11,942 nt of DNA from Spirochaetota bacterium. Its GTDB lineage: Bacteria; Spirochaetota; Spirochaetia; Treponematales; Treponemataceae. The position numbers and the translations under genes are program-made. Below the pieces are notes generated by a model. That model was not told where the DNA came from. It saw only the letters and a list, made by a program, of their open reading frames with translations, and did not search any database. Below are positions 1 to 6,636 of this stretch, piece by piece. The DNA lies in NCBI GenBank assembly GCA_023443865.1, contig JAEZST010000002.1, positions 1 through 11,942 on the forward strand, written 5' to 3'. Position 1 is the stretch's first letter. Each line of letters opens with the position of its first letter.

Positions 1-1
1 G

Positions 2-106
2 TTGGGGGCACTGCTCCAGGGCTTCCTCCTGAAGTTTGCGCCCTCCCAGTACTGCAACATTTATGTGGCCCTGGCGAGGCGCGCCAAAGGCCCATCGGAA
101 GACTAG
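2..106 (+). CDS. C-terminal end of an unidentified protein (5' part outside window)
   Basis: Frame 2 is open from the window edge to TAG at 104-106 and gives 34 residues ending in ARRAKGPSED. The segment QYCNIYVALARRA resembles the last beta-strand and tail seen in some class I SAM methyltransferases, but that is only an impression from a short stretch and no catalytic motif is visible. GC-rich third positions support coding. The stop lies inside CTAG at 103-106, which also holds the stop of the convergent formyltransferase gene, so there is no room for a terminator between the two genes. The function is unassigned. Confidence 0.55.
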   Translation: MGALLQGFLLKFAPSQYCNIYVALARRAKGPSED

Positions 107-831
107 CCGCCCCCCCGCCGCCCCCCGAGCAGCAGAATGTGCCGCAGCACGGGATGCATGATGTAATAGGGCTCAGAGTGGACATTCTCGACCCCGGAAT
201 CCGGCCACTCCCCGTATGCGGCGTAATGCCGCGCCACGGCGCACAGGACCTCGGCCCGGTAAATCGAGTCGAGCACGAGATCCAGTTCTGTCACGTCTTC
301 CGGGGCGGGGAAACGGGCACGGTGGAGAATGCGCCCCGAATCAATCACGTCGGTCAGAAAAATGGCGCTCGCCCCGCAGAAGTTGCCTTCCAGGATGCTG
401 TAATGATTCGTCGTGCTGCCTTTGTAGTCCGGCAGCCACCCCCCGTGGACATGCAGGAACCTCTTGCCGCAGGCCAGCACCGGCCCGCGCAGGATCGCCC
501 CCCCGAAACCTGAATACAGGAACGTTTCCGCCTTGATCCCGTTCAGGAGCGACACGACCTCGGCATCGTTGATGTCCCCCGTGGGTGCGAACGTTACGGG
601 CACGCCGGCATCACGGCAGGTTTGCTCCAGAGGGACACCCGGGAAGAACGCGCCCCACGATCCCAAGGCCGACGTCTGTTCCCCCGCCGCGCATTGGCCG
701 GGTCGCTTGCCGTCCGGGCTGGGCAGGAGCACGCATTGTTCCGGCAGGATGCCGATGCCCGCCAGCGCCTGCATGTAACAGCGAGACCGGGCCGTGTCCC
801 CCGCCAGCAGGGTGACCGCCCGCATCAGCAT
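103..831 (-). CDS. Formyltransferase-fold protein (Fmt/PurN-like), probably sugar N-formyltransferase
   Basis: This 242-residue protein has the Formyl_trans_N fold of methionyl-tRNA and sugar N-formyltransferases, which move a formyl group from N10-formyltetrahydrofolate to an amine. The diagnostic stretch is residues 125-170: LHVHGG, then LPDYKG at 133-138, then DVIDSG at 161-166. Against the family's Asn-x-His...Asp triad, His129 and Asp164 are present with normal spacing, but the Asn position is His127. The family usually carries a C-terminal domain that is absent or minimal here, so this is not housekeeping Fmt. I chose ATG at 829-831 because GGAGAA at 835-840 sits 3 bases upstream and the preceding gene ends at 825; a second ATG two codons later is possible. 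The open frame upstream of this ATG only shadows the neighbour. Cytoplasmic. Amino-sugar formylation is inferred from the glycan context. Confidence 0.75.
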   Translation of the reverse strand: MLMRAVTLLAGDTARSRCYMQALAGIGILPEQCVLLPSPDGKRPGQCAAGEQTSALGSWGAFFPGVPLEQTCRDAGVPVTFAPTGDINDAEVVSLLNGIKAETFLYSGFGGAILRGPVLACGKRFLHVHGGWLPDYKGSTTNHYSILEGNFCGASAIFLTDVIDSGRILHRARFPAPEDVTELDLVLDSIYRAEVLCAVARHYAAYGEWPDSGVENVHSEPYYIMHPVLRHILLLGGRRGGG

Positions 832-1595
832 GGCTTCTCCGGCCACAGGGCTCCGACCAGGGACATCTCGCACATGATGGCCAAGGCGACGGCCGGAGCC
901 GTCAAGGGAGCGGCAAGAGCCTCCATCCCCTGGGAACACAGGAGGTCGCACGCCTTGAGGAGGCAGTTGACCAGCCGGAGATCTCGCGCGGACATGCCCG
1001 CCAGCCCAACGAGGCAGGCGAACTGCGCGTAGGGTTCCACCTGCGACAGGGGGGCGCCTTTCAGGCCGTACTGCGGGGGGCTCATCACGCACGGCAGCTT
1101 CTTGCTCACCTCGAATCGCCGGACCAGCCCACGCAACACCGCATTCACCTCAAGCGGCCCATGCTCCGCCGGGCAGGCCAGCATGCCCCGCAGCACCCCG
1201 GCCGTCTCCTGCCCGCCGTTCCCGGCGGCCTCGTCTCCCGACCAGCCGTCCCCGATGAGTTCCGCATGCACCGCGAAGGCCGACGCGGCGTCGAGGACGC
1301 CACCCGAATTCAAGGATGCCAGGGCTGCCCGGGATGCCCTTGTGCCGCCGTGAAGGGGCTCGAGCTGGCCCAGCAGTCCTCCGAGCACGTGCAGGCGCGA
1401 GGCTCGGTAGGCTTCGAGAAAATCCCACCCTTCGAACGGCGGGTACATGTACGTCGCAGGTTCGTTCAGCAGGTCACGCCGGGTGTAGCTGTATTCCATG
1501 TCTGCCACATACCCCGTGTCCGGCGGCGTCCGCAACCGCCAGGAGGTGGTTTCGGGCGCCCGGGGCTTGATTCCGCCCGAGCGGCGGCGTACCAC
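825..1595 (-). CDS. Hypothetical helical protein coupled to the formyltransferase
   Basis: I do not recognise this protein. It has 256 residues if it begins at the GTG at 1593-1595, or 224 if it begins at ATG 1497-1499 (MEYSYTRRDLL). Neither start has a clean ribosome binding site. I kept the longer one because GC-rich third positions continue upstream of the ATG. The protein is Ala/Leu-rich and looks largely helical, with an aromatic, acidic N-terminal region (MYPPFEGWDFLEAY, about 50-63) and a helical C-terminal half containing RDLRLVNCLLKACDLLC at 204-220. There is no signal peptide or clear membrane segment. Its stop overlaps the formyltransferase start by 7 bases (825-831), which implies translational coupling and a shared pathway. 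It could act as a partner or acceptor-handling subunit of the formyltransferase; that is speculation from position only. Confidence 0.6.
   Translation of the reverse strand: MVRRRSGGIKPRAPETTSWRLRTPPDTGYVADMEYSYTRRDLLNEPATYMYPPFEGWDFLEAYRASRLHVLGGLLGQLEPLHGGTRASRAALASLNSGGVLDAASAFAVHAELIGDGWSGDEAAGNGGQETAGVLRGMLACPAEHGPLEVNAVLRGLVRRFEVSKKLPCVMSPPQYGLKGAPLSQVEPYAQFACLVGLAGMSARDLRLVNCLLKACDLLCSQGMEALAAPLTAPAVALAIMCEMSLVGALWPEKPC
835..840 (-). promoter_or_regulatory. Ribosome binding site deciding the formyltransferase start
   Basis: GGAGAA on the minus strand lies 3 bases before ATG 829-831, with GGAG 5 bases before it. It falls within the last codons of the upstream gene, as expected for a coupled pair. 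It supports the 242-residue start over the longer in-frame extension, which would overlap the neighbour by more than 260 bases. Confidence 0.6.
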
Positions 1596-1789
1596 CCTTC
1601 ACAAGCGAAAAGGCCCCTCATTCCGGCATAGGACTTGCATTTCGCGAGAAGGTCGCGCCGAATTCCCGCCCCCGAACGGCGCAGGTGCCACATCGGGGAT
1701 GACTGCCGCACACCCCCGCGGCTTCAGGCTGAACACTTCGCCGCTCTCGGCTGCTGCCGAACCGCCGGGGCGGAAGATGGAGACGCTAC
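1596..1789. other. Divergent intergenic region
   Basis: This stretch separates the two divergent transcription units; it becomes about 290 bases if the minus-strand gene starts at 1499. It holds the sigma-54-like element at 1624-1640. Short open frames on both strands cross it but none has a supporting ribosome binding site or recognisable product. I see no clear promoter for the leftward pair. Positions 1779-1782 (GGAG) are the ribosome binding site of the rightward operon's first gene. Confidence 0.5.
1624..1640 (+). promoter_or_regulatory. Candidate sigma-54 (-24/-12) promoter for the glycan operon
   Basis: The sequence CGGCATAGGACTTGCAT has GG at 1625-1626 and GC at 1637-1638, exactly 10 bases apart. 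It matches the TGGCAC-N5-TTGCA pattern at GGCA and TTGCA, with mismatches only in the weaker positions. Transcription would begin near 1650 and run into the methyltransferase at 1790, giving an untranslated leader of about 140 bases. I saw no convincing sigma-70 promoter for this operon. Sigma-54 control is common for flagellar and surface-structure genes and would need an enhancer-binding activator, whose site I cannot identify. Chance occurrence is possible because the match comes from one visual inspection. Confidence 0.45.
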
Positions 1790-2860
1790 ATGGACTCTCA
1801 TTTCCAGACGCAGTTGGACGCCTACGCCACAACCCTCTCACGGCTTCAGGGGCACCCGTTCTTCAAGACCGCCGCCCTGCAATCCGCTACCGCCGTGGCG
1901 AACCTCATGGACACGCTCCTGATGGCCGACGCCCGGGAAGACCCGTCAGCACTGCTTTGCGGCCTCTTCACCCGCCATACCGCCTACCTGAGAGACATCC
2001 TGGACGCCAAGGCCGCGTTCAAGGATGCGGATGCTCCGTCCTGCGGCACCCCGCCCGACGACACGGACGCCATTTTCGGCAGCGCCTGGACCGCATTTGA
2101 CCCCAAGGCCTACGACCACTCGGTATCCTTGGTGACCAGGCGCCTCGAGGCAAGCGGCATCACATCCGAAACCATCCGCGGCAAACGCTGCTTCGACGGC
2201 GGCTGCGGTGTCGGGCGTCTGTCTGTCGCCCTGGCCAGGATGGGCGCAGCGGAGGTGGTGGCCCTGGACCACAGCGAGGAATGCCTCGACTATTTCCGCA
2301 AGGTTCTCAAGGACACGGGCGTCGCCAACGTCACCCCCGTGCGGGGCGACGCGACGGACCTGGGCGCCTGGCCCGATCAATCCTTTGATTTTGTCGCGAC
2401 CAACGGCGTGCTCCATCATACGCCGGACTGCCGCAAAGGCCTGCTCGAGCACATGCGCGTCACCAGGGACGGCGGGCAACTGTGGATATATCTCTATGCG
2501 CAGGGCGGATTGTACTGGCCGGTTTTCGACGCCCTGCGCGGCGCCATCGGGCCATCCATGGAAGCGTCGGAGATCAAGGCCAGGCTCTTCGGCCTCGGGC
2601 TGCGGCCGGGGTTCGTTTACACGTTCCTCGACAACGTGCTGGCGCCGAGAACGTACCACACCATCTCCGAAGTGGTCGAACTGCTGGGCAGAGAGCACAC
2701 GCTGTCCTGGCGCGAGGCCGACGGTCCGTCCGTTTACGACAACCCGTCACGCACGGCCGGGTCCCCCCTGGCCAGCGCCCTCCTCGGACCGGAAGGAGAA
2801 GTGCGCATGGTCATCAACCGGCTGGGTCGCAAGGCGCGGTCCGTCGCGCCGAGCAACTGA
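1790..2860 (+). CDS. Class I SAM-dependent methyltransferase
   Basis: This 356-residue protein should move a methyl group from S-adenosylmethionine to an unknown acceptor, most likely a sugar or its precursor given the neighbours. Motif I, the SAM-binding glycine loop, is FDGGCGVGRL at residues 135-144. The acidic residue that holds the ribose is Asp160 in ALDHS. Motif IV is FDFVATNGVLHHTPD at 199-213, a form typical of Methyltransf_11/12 domains. About 130 residues precede motif I, an unusually long N-terminal part that looks helical and may bind substrate or a partner. The start ATG follows GGAG at 1779-1782 by 7 bases. It is the first gene of the operon and the next gene starts 12 bases after its stop. 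Cytoplasmic; acceptor unknown. The family call is strong, the substrate is not determined. Confidence 0.85.
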   Translation: MDSHFQTQLDAYATTLSRLQGHPFFKTAALQSATAVANLMDTLLMADAREDPSALLCGLFTRHTAYLRDILDAKAAFKDADAPSCGTPPDDTDAIFGSAWTAFDPKAYDHSVSLVTRRLEASGITSETIRGKRCFDGGCGVGRLSVALARMGAAEVVALDHSEECLDYFRKVLKDTGVANVTPVRGDATDLGAWPDQSFDFVATNGVLHHTPDCRKGLLEHMRVTRDGGQLWIYLYAQGGLYWPVFDALRGAIGPSMEASEIKARLFGLGLRPGFVYTFLDNVLAPRTYHTISEVVELLGREHTLSWREADGPSVYDNPSRTAGSPLASALLGPEGEVRMVINRLGRKARSVAPSN

Positions 2861-2872
2861 CCGGGCGACGCC

Positions 2873-4168
2873 ATGCGATACTGCTCCCGCTGCCTCTACC
2901 CCGCCAACCACCCGCTGCATCTGACCTTTGACGATGCGGGCGTTTGCAGCGGATGCCGCATCCACGAGGAAAAGGACGCCCTGGATTGGGAGGAGCGCTT
3001 CGAACGCCTTCGGAACATCGTGGACGGCTTCCGCTCACCCGGCGGGCGCAGGCACGACTGCATCGTCCCCGTAAGCGGCGCGCGTGATTCCCATTTCATC
3101 GTCCACGTGGTGAAGAACAAACTGGGGCTGAACCCCCTGCTGGTCTCCTACAACAAGCATTACAACACCAAGCGCGGCATCCGAAATCTCGCCTACCTCC
3201 GCACGCTCTTTGATTGCGATTTCCTGATGCAGACGGTGTCTCCGGAAACCGTCAAGCGCATCACCAGGGCGACCCTGCGCCTCATGGGCAGCATGTACTG
3301 GCACTGCCTGGCCGGCGAGACGGCCTATCCGGTGCAGATCGCCGTGCGGCTCAAGATTCCGCTGATCATCTGGGGGGCGCACCAGGGCCTTGACCAGGTC
3401 GGCATGTTCTCCCATCTCGACGAGGTGGAGATGACCCGGAAATACCGCAAGGAGCACGACCTGATGGGCTTCGAGGCCGAAGACGTGCTCGCCGCGGCCC
3501 CGGAGATCGCCGAACGGGACATGCTCCACTTCGTGTACCCCCATGAACGGCAGCTCGCCTCGGTTGGCGTACGGGGCATATATCTGGGCAACTACATCCG
3601 CTGGGACTCGAAAGCCCAGCATGAAGCCATGATAGACGCCTACGGCTACGAAACCGCCGCCCAAGCGCGCACGTTCGACACCTACAACGATGTCGATTCG
3701 TTCCACTACAGCGGCGTCCACGACTTCATCAAATACATCAAGCACGGATACGGCAGGGTCACCGACCACGCCGTACGGGAGCTGCGCTTCGGCAGACTGA
3801 CCCGCGAGCAGGGGATAGAGCTTGTGCGCATGTACCGCGACATGGCCCCACCCGCCGACCTCAGGCTCCTGCTGGACTGGCTCGGCATGCCCGAGGACGA
3901 ATTTCTCGAAACCGTCGACAGATTCCGCGACCCGCGCATCTGGACGCGGGAGGATGGTTCATGGAGACTGCTGGACAGCGTTGACGGGCACACAGATGAT
4001 CCGGGGACACGGCAGGCACGCCTTGATGCAACCGGCGACTGCCGTTTCCGGATCACGGACGGCAGGGATCCGGAAGCTGTCGAGGACAACTATGTCCTCA
4101 TCGGGCGCGGATGGGTGGACGACCGCCAGGACATCCCTGGCCCAGGCCGTGGAGAAGGCAATGGCTGA
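2873..4168 (+). CDS. N-acetyl sugar amidotransferase, PP-loop family, divergent loop (paralogue 1)
   Basis: A 431-residue member of the WbpG/PseA/LegX family. These enzymes activate the N-acetyl carbonyl of a sugar with ATP and replace its oxygen with ammonia to form an acetamidino group. The N-terminal zinc-ribbon cysteines are Cys4, Cys7, Cys25 and Cys28. The PP-loop at residues 68-73 reads SGARDS instead of the usual SGGKDS, so one glycine is Ala and the Lys is Arg. The rest of the core is well formed, including NKLGLNPLLV after the loop and IPLIIWGAHQGLDQ near residue 165. Compared with the second paralogue it has a C-terminal tail of about 55 residues. Its last 8 bases overlap the acetyltransferase start. 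The start is ATG 2873 because the family begins MRYCxxC; the ribosome binding site is weak. It may be a second amidotransferase with another target, or an enzyme with altered activity. Confidence 0.85.
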   Translation: MRYCSRCLYPANHPLHLTFDDAGVCSGCRIHEEKDALDWEERFERLRNIVDGFRSPGGRRHDCIVPVSGARDSHFIVHVVKNKLGLNPLLVSYNKHYNTKRGIRNLAYLRTLFDCDFLMQTVSPETVKRITRATLRLMGSMYWHCLAGETAYPVQIAVRLKIPLIIWGAHQGLDQVGMFSHLDEVEMTRKYRKEHDLMGFEAEDVLAAAPEIAERDMLHFVYPHERQLASVGVRGIYLGNYIRWDSKAQHEAMIDAYGYETAAQARTFDTYNDVDSFHYSGVHDFIKYIKHGYGRVTDHAVRELRFGRLTREQGIELVRMYRDMAPPADLRLLLDWLGMPEDEFLETVDRFRDPRIWTREDGSWRLLDSVDGHTDDPGTRQARLDATGDCRFRITDGRDPEAVEDNYVLIGRGWVDDRQDIPGPGRGEGNG

Positions 4169-4784
4169 CGACGAGCACACGACCATCATCACTCCCAGGC
4201 TTCGCATCGTGCCCTTCGGCGAAGAGCACTGCGGCGAGCATTACCTCGCCTGGCTCAACGATCCCGACCTCATGGCCTTCAGCGAGCAGCGGCACCGCCG
4301 CCATACCCTGGAGAGTTGCCGGGCGTACCGCATGAGCTTCAAGGGAAACCAGGATTCTTTCTGGGCCATCGTCGCCAGGAAGGACGGCGCGCACATCGGA
4401 AACATCAGCGTGGCCCTCGACACGCACAACAGCCTCGCGAACATCTCCATTCTCGTCGGCAACGCCACAGCCCGCGGCAAAGGGTTCGGCAAGGAGGCCT
4501 GGGAAGGCGTCTGCGACCATCTTTTCCGCAGCCGGGGCGTCCGCAAGATCCAGGCAGGGACCATGGCCGTCAACGCCCCAATGGTGGCGCTGGCCCGCTC
4601 CGTCGGCATGGTGGAGGACGGTCGCCGGATCCGGCATTACGTCTGGCGCGGGCGTGAAGTGGACCTCGTTTTCTTCGCCCTCTACCGGGACGACTGGCTG
4701 GCAGGCCACGCCGCCCCCACTCTCTCCGGCGGTGAAGAGCGCGGCCGGGGCGAACCGGAACAGCTTTCAGAAAACAGGGGATGA
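4161..4784 (+). CDS. GNAT-family N-acetyltransferase (RimJ/RimL-like)
   Basis: This 207-residue protein has the Acetyltransf_3 type of GNAT fold and should transfer acetyl from acetyl-CoA to an amine. The N-terminal strand TPRLRIVPF (11-19) and the motif YLAWLNDPDLMAFSEQRHRRH (28-48) are typical of acyltransferases in nonulosonic-acid and O-antigen clusters. The acetyl-CoA pyrophosphate loop is RGKGFG at 105-110. The C-terminal region has NAPMVALARSVGM at 138-150, the usual GNAT helix. The start is ATG 4161, since GGAG at 4151-4154 lies 6 bases upstream; longer in-frame extensions lie inside the previous gene. It overlaps the previous gene by 8 bases and the next gene's in-frame ATG at 4781 lies over its stop. 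Lying between two amidotransferases, it may make the N-acetyl group that one of them amidinates. That link is inference. Confidence 0.85.
   Translation: MADDEHTTIITPRLRIVPFGEEHCGEHYLAWLNDPDLMAFSEQRHRRHTLESCRAYRMSFKGNQDSFWAIVARKDGAHIGNISVALDTHNSLANISILVGNATARGKGFGKEAWEGVCDHLFRSRGVRKIQAGTMAVNAPMVALARSVGMVEDGRRIRHYVWRGREVDLVFFALYRDDWLAGHAAPTLSGGEERGRGEPEQLSENRG
4776..4780 (+). promoter_or_regulatory. Ribosome binding site deciding the start of amidotransferase 2
   Basis: AGGGG at 4776-4780 touches the first possible ATG (4781) but lies 9 bases before the second (4790). The second ATG also gives the family N-terminus MRYCSKC, matching MRYCSRC of the paralogue at 2873. I therefore prefer 4790. 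Confidence 0.5.
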
Positions 4785-4789
4785 GGCCC

Positions 4790-5908
4790 ATGCGATACTG
4801 CTCCAAATGCCTGCAGCCGGACACCAGACCGAGTATTGTCTTCGACGCGCATGGCGTCTGCCCCGCGTGCCGGTTCGCCGAAGCAGCCGGGGACATCGAC
4901 TGGGCACTGCGCCACCGGGAACTGGAAAAAATCGCCGCCTTCGGACGGGCGCGCAACACCTCTGGATACGACTGCATCGTGGGCGTCAGCGGCGGAAAAG
5001 ACAGCACCCGGCAGGCCATGTTCGTCCGCGACGAGCTTGGACTGAACCCCCTGCTCGTGTGCTGCTCCTATCCGCCCGAGCAGTTGAGCGACCGTGGAGC
5101 CAGAAACATCTCCAACCTGGTCTCCCTCGGCTTCGACCTTGCCACGGTCTCCCCCGCGCCCCAGCTATGGAAAAAGCTGCTGCGTTACGGCTTCATCCGG
5201 TTCGGCAACTGGACCCGGTCCACCGAGATGGCCCTGTATGCGAGCGCCCCCAGGCTGGCCATCGCCTACCAGATTCCCTTGATCTTCCTGGGCGAGAATC
5301 CGGCCATAACCGTCGGCGAACTGGCCACCGGCTCCGTCACCGGAGACGCGAACAGGATGAAACACGCCAACACCATCGCCGGCGGCCCCGAAAGCCTCGG
5401 CCTGACCCCCGAGGAGGCCGAACGCCTCTTCTGGTACAACTACCCCCCGGATGAAGACATGGAGATGGCCGAACTCCGCATCGTCTACCTCGGCTACTAC
5501 ATCGAGGACTTCCGCAAGCGCGAGAACGCGGAATTCTCCATGGCCCACGGCATGGAGGTACGCTCCGACCCACCGGAAGACATCGGGGACATCACCGGCC
5601 ATGAGGCCCTGGACGAAGATTTCGTGATTCCCGGACAAATGATGAAGCACCTGAAGCTGGGCTTCGGCAAGGTTACGGACCAGGTGTGCGAGGAAATCCG
5701 CCTGGGCCGCATGACCCGAGAGGAAGGCAAACGGCTGGTGCGCCTGTACGACGGCAAATGCGCCCAGAAATACCTGGACAGATTCAGGAATTACATGGCG
5801 TTGTCGCAACATGAGTTCCAGGCGGTGCTTGACCGGTACCGGAATCAGGAAATCTGGCGGCGAGGACCGGATGGAAACTGGGAACTGTCCGCGGACTTCG
5901 ATTCCTGA
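4790..5908 (+). CDS. N-acetyl sugar amidotransferase, PP-loop family, canonical loop (paralogue 2)
   Basis: A 372-residue WbpG/PseA/LegX-type enzyme, paralogous to the gene at 2873. It should use ATP and ammonia to turn an N-acetyl group of an amino sugar into an acetamidino group. The zinc-ribbon cysteines are Cys4, Cys7, Cys24 and Cys27. The ATP-binding PP-loop is intact: SGGKDS at residues 67-72. Conserved core stretches include LGLNPLLVCC after the loop and IPLIFLGENPAIT. The two paralogues align to the end of the common domain (RYRNQEIWRR here, RFRDPRIWTR in the other). Their binding regions differ (GENPAIT here, GAHQGLDQ there), so different substrates are likely. The following HisH and HisF genes are its expected ammonia supply. 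A start at 4781, three codons earlier, cannot be excluded. Family assignment is firm; the exact sugar is unknown. Confidence 0.88.
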   Translation: MRYCSKCLQPDTRPSIVFDAHGVCPACRFAEAAGDIDWALRHRELEKIAAFGRARNTSGYDCIVGVSGGKDSTRQAMFVRDELGLNPLLVCCSYPPEQLSDRGARNISNLVSLGFDLATVSPAPQLWKKLLRYGFIRFGNWTRSTEMALYASAPRLAIAYQIPLIFLGENPAITVGELATGSVTGDANRMKHANTIAGGPESLGLTPEEAERLFWYNYPPDEDMEMAELRIVYLGYYIEDFRKRENAEFSMAHGMEVRSDPPEDIGDITGHEALDEDFVIPGQMMKHLKLGFGKVTDQVCEEIRLGRMTREEGKRLVRLYDGKCAQKYLDRFRNYMALSQHEFQAVLDRYRNQEIWRRGPDGNWELSADFDS

Positions 5909-5988
5909 TCACGGCGAACGCGGCAGCCTCGCCACCGCCGCCCACGCAAGACGCCAGCGCTCTCAATCGCATCAACCGGCAGGACAGC

Positions 5989-6636
5989 ATGGACAAAAAG
6001 CCTGGAAGAAAGCCCCGCATCGCCGTAGTCAACTGCGGCGTCGGCAACCTTCTCTGCGTCCACAGCGCGCTGAAGCGTCTGGGGGCGAGCCCGTTTGAGG
6101 CGGCCACCCGCCAGGAACTGGCGGAAGGCCAGGCCATCATCCTGCCGGGGGTAGGGGCGTTTCCCGAAGCGATGGCAAACCTGCAACGGCTGAACATCGC
6201 CAAGCCCCTCACCGACGAGGTCCTGGGCAAGAAGAAGCCGTTCCTCGGCATCTGCCTCGGCATGCAACTGCTCGCTGAAAGCTCGGAAGAATTCGGCATG
6301 CACCAAGGCCTCGGCTGGCTCAACGCGAAGGTGACGCGGATTCCCGAAAACGGAGTGAGGTTGCCGCATGTAGGCTGGAACACCATCGACGGCGCGGACC
6401 CCGGCATGTTTTCACGCGTCCCGGCAGACGCCCACTTCTATTTCGACCATTCGTACCGCATGGAATGCCAGGCGGAAGATGTGGCCGGGAGCTGCTCCTA
6501 CGGCGCAGCAATCACGGCTGCGGTGCGCAGGGACAACATTTGGGGCACCCAGTTCCACCCCGAAAAGAGCCAAATCTACGGGCTGATGCTGCTGAGAAAC
6601 TTCCTCAACACGGTTGAGGCCACGACACCATGTTAA
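5989..6636 (+). CDS. HisH-type glutamine amidotransferase subunit (HisH2-like)
   Basis: A 215-residue class I glutaminase that should hydrolyse glutamine and hand ammonia to its HisF-type partner. The triad is complete: Cys89 in GICLGMQLL, His190 and Glu192 in FHPEKSQ. The oxyanion region is PGVGAF at 53-58. The HisH-specific PHVGWN is at 126-131, which separates it from GuaA or CarA glutaminases. AGGA at 5981-5984 lies 4 bases before the ATG. A gap of 80 bases without a gene precedes it, the longest inside this operon, but I saw no promoter there. Its stop overlaps the next start by 7 bases. The setting next to sugar amidotransferases indicates the specialised role known for HisH2 in O-antigen synthesis, not histidine synthesis; that role is inferred. 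Confidence 0.9.
   Translation: MDKKPGRKPRIAVVNCGVGNLLCVHSALKRLGASPFEAATRQELAEGQAIILPGVGAFPEAMANLQRLNIAKPLTDEVLGKKKPFLGICLGMQLLAESSEEFGMHQGLGWLNAKVTRIPENGVRLPHVGWNTIDGADPGMFSRVPADAHFYFDHSYRMECQAEDVAGSCSYGAAITAAVRRDNIWGTQFHPEKSQIYGLMLLRNFLNTVEATTPC

Noticed and set aside
103..831. Housekeeping methionyl-tRNA formyltransferase
   Set aside because: The protein is too short, lacks a clear C-terminal tRNA-binding domain, has an altered Asn position and does not sit next to def or rsmB-type genes.
1681..1700. A sigma-54-like site on the minus strand (GTGGCACCTGCGCCG) for the leftward pair
   Set aside because: The GG half is good but the other half has GT where GC is required, so only one half fits.
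1466..1711. Minus-strand open frame over the divergent region as a small gene or frameshifted upstream extension
   Set aside because: It ends in another frame inside the hypothetical gene, has no recognisable domain and no ribosome binding site.
1946..2698. Long open frame of 250 codons antisense to the methyltransferase
   Set aside because: It is the mirror of a GC-rich coding gene with clear SAM motifs; it has no recognisable product.
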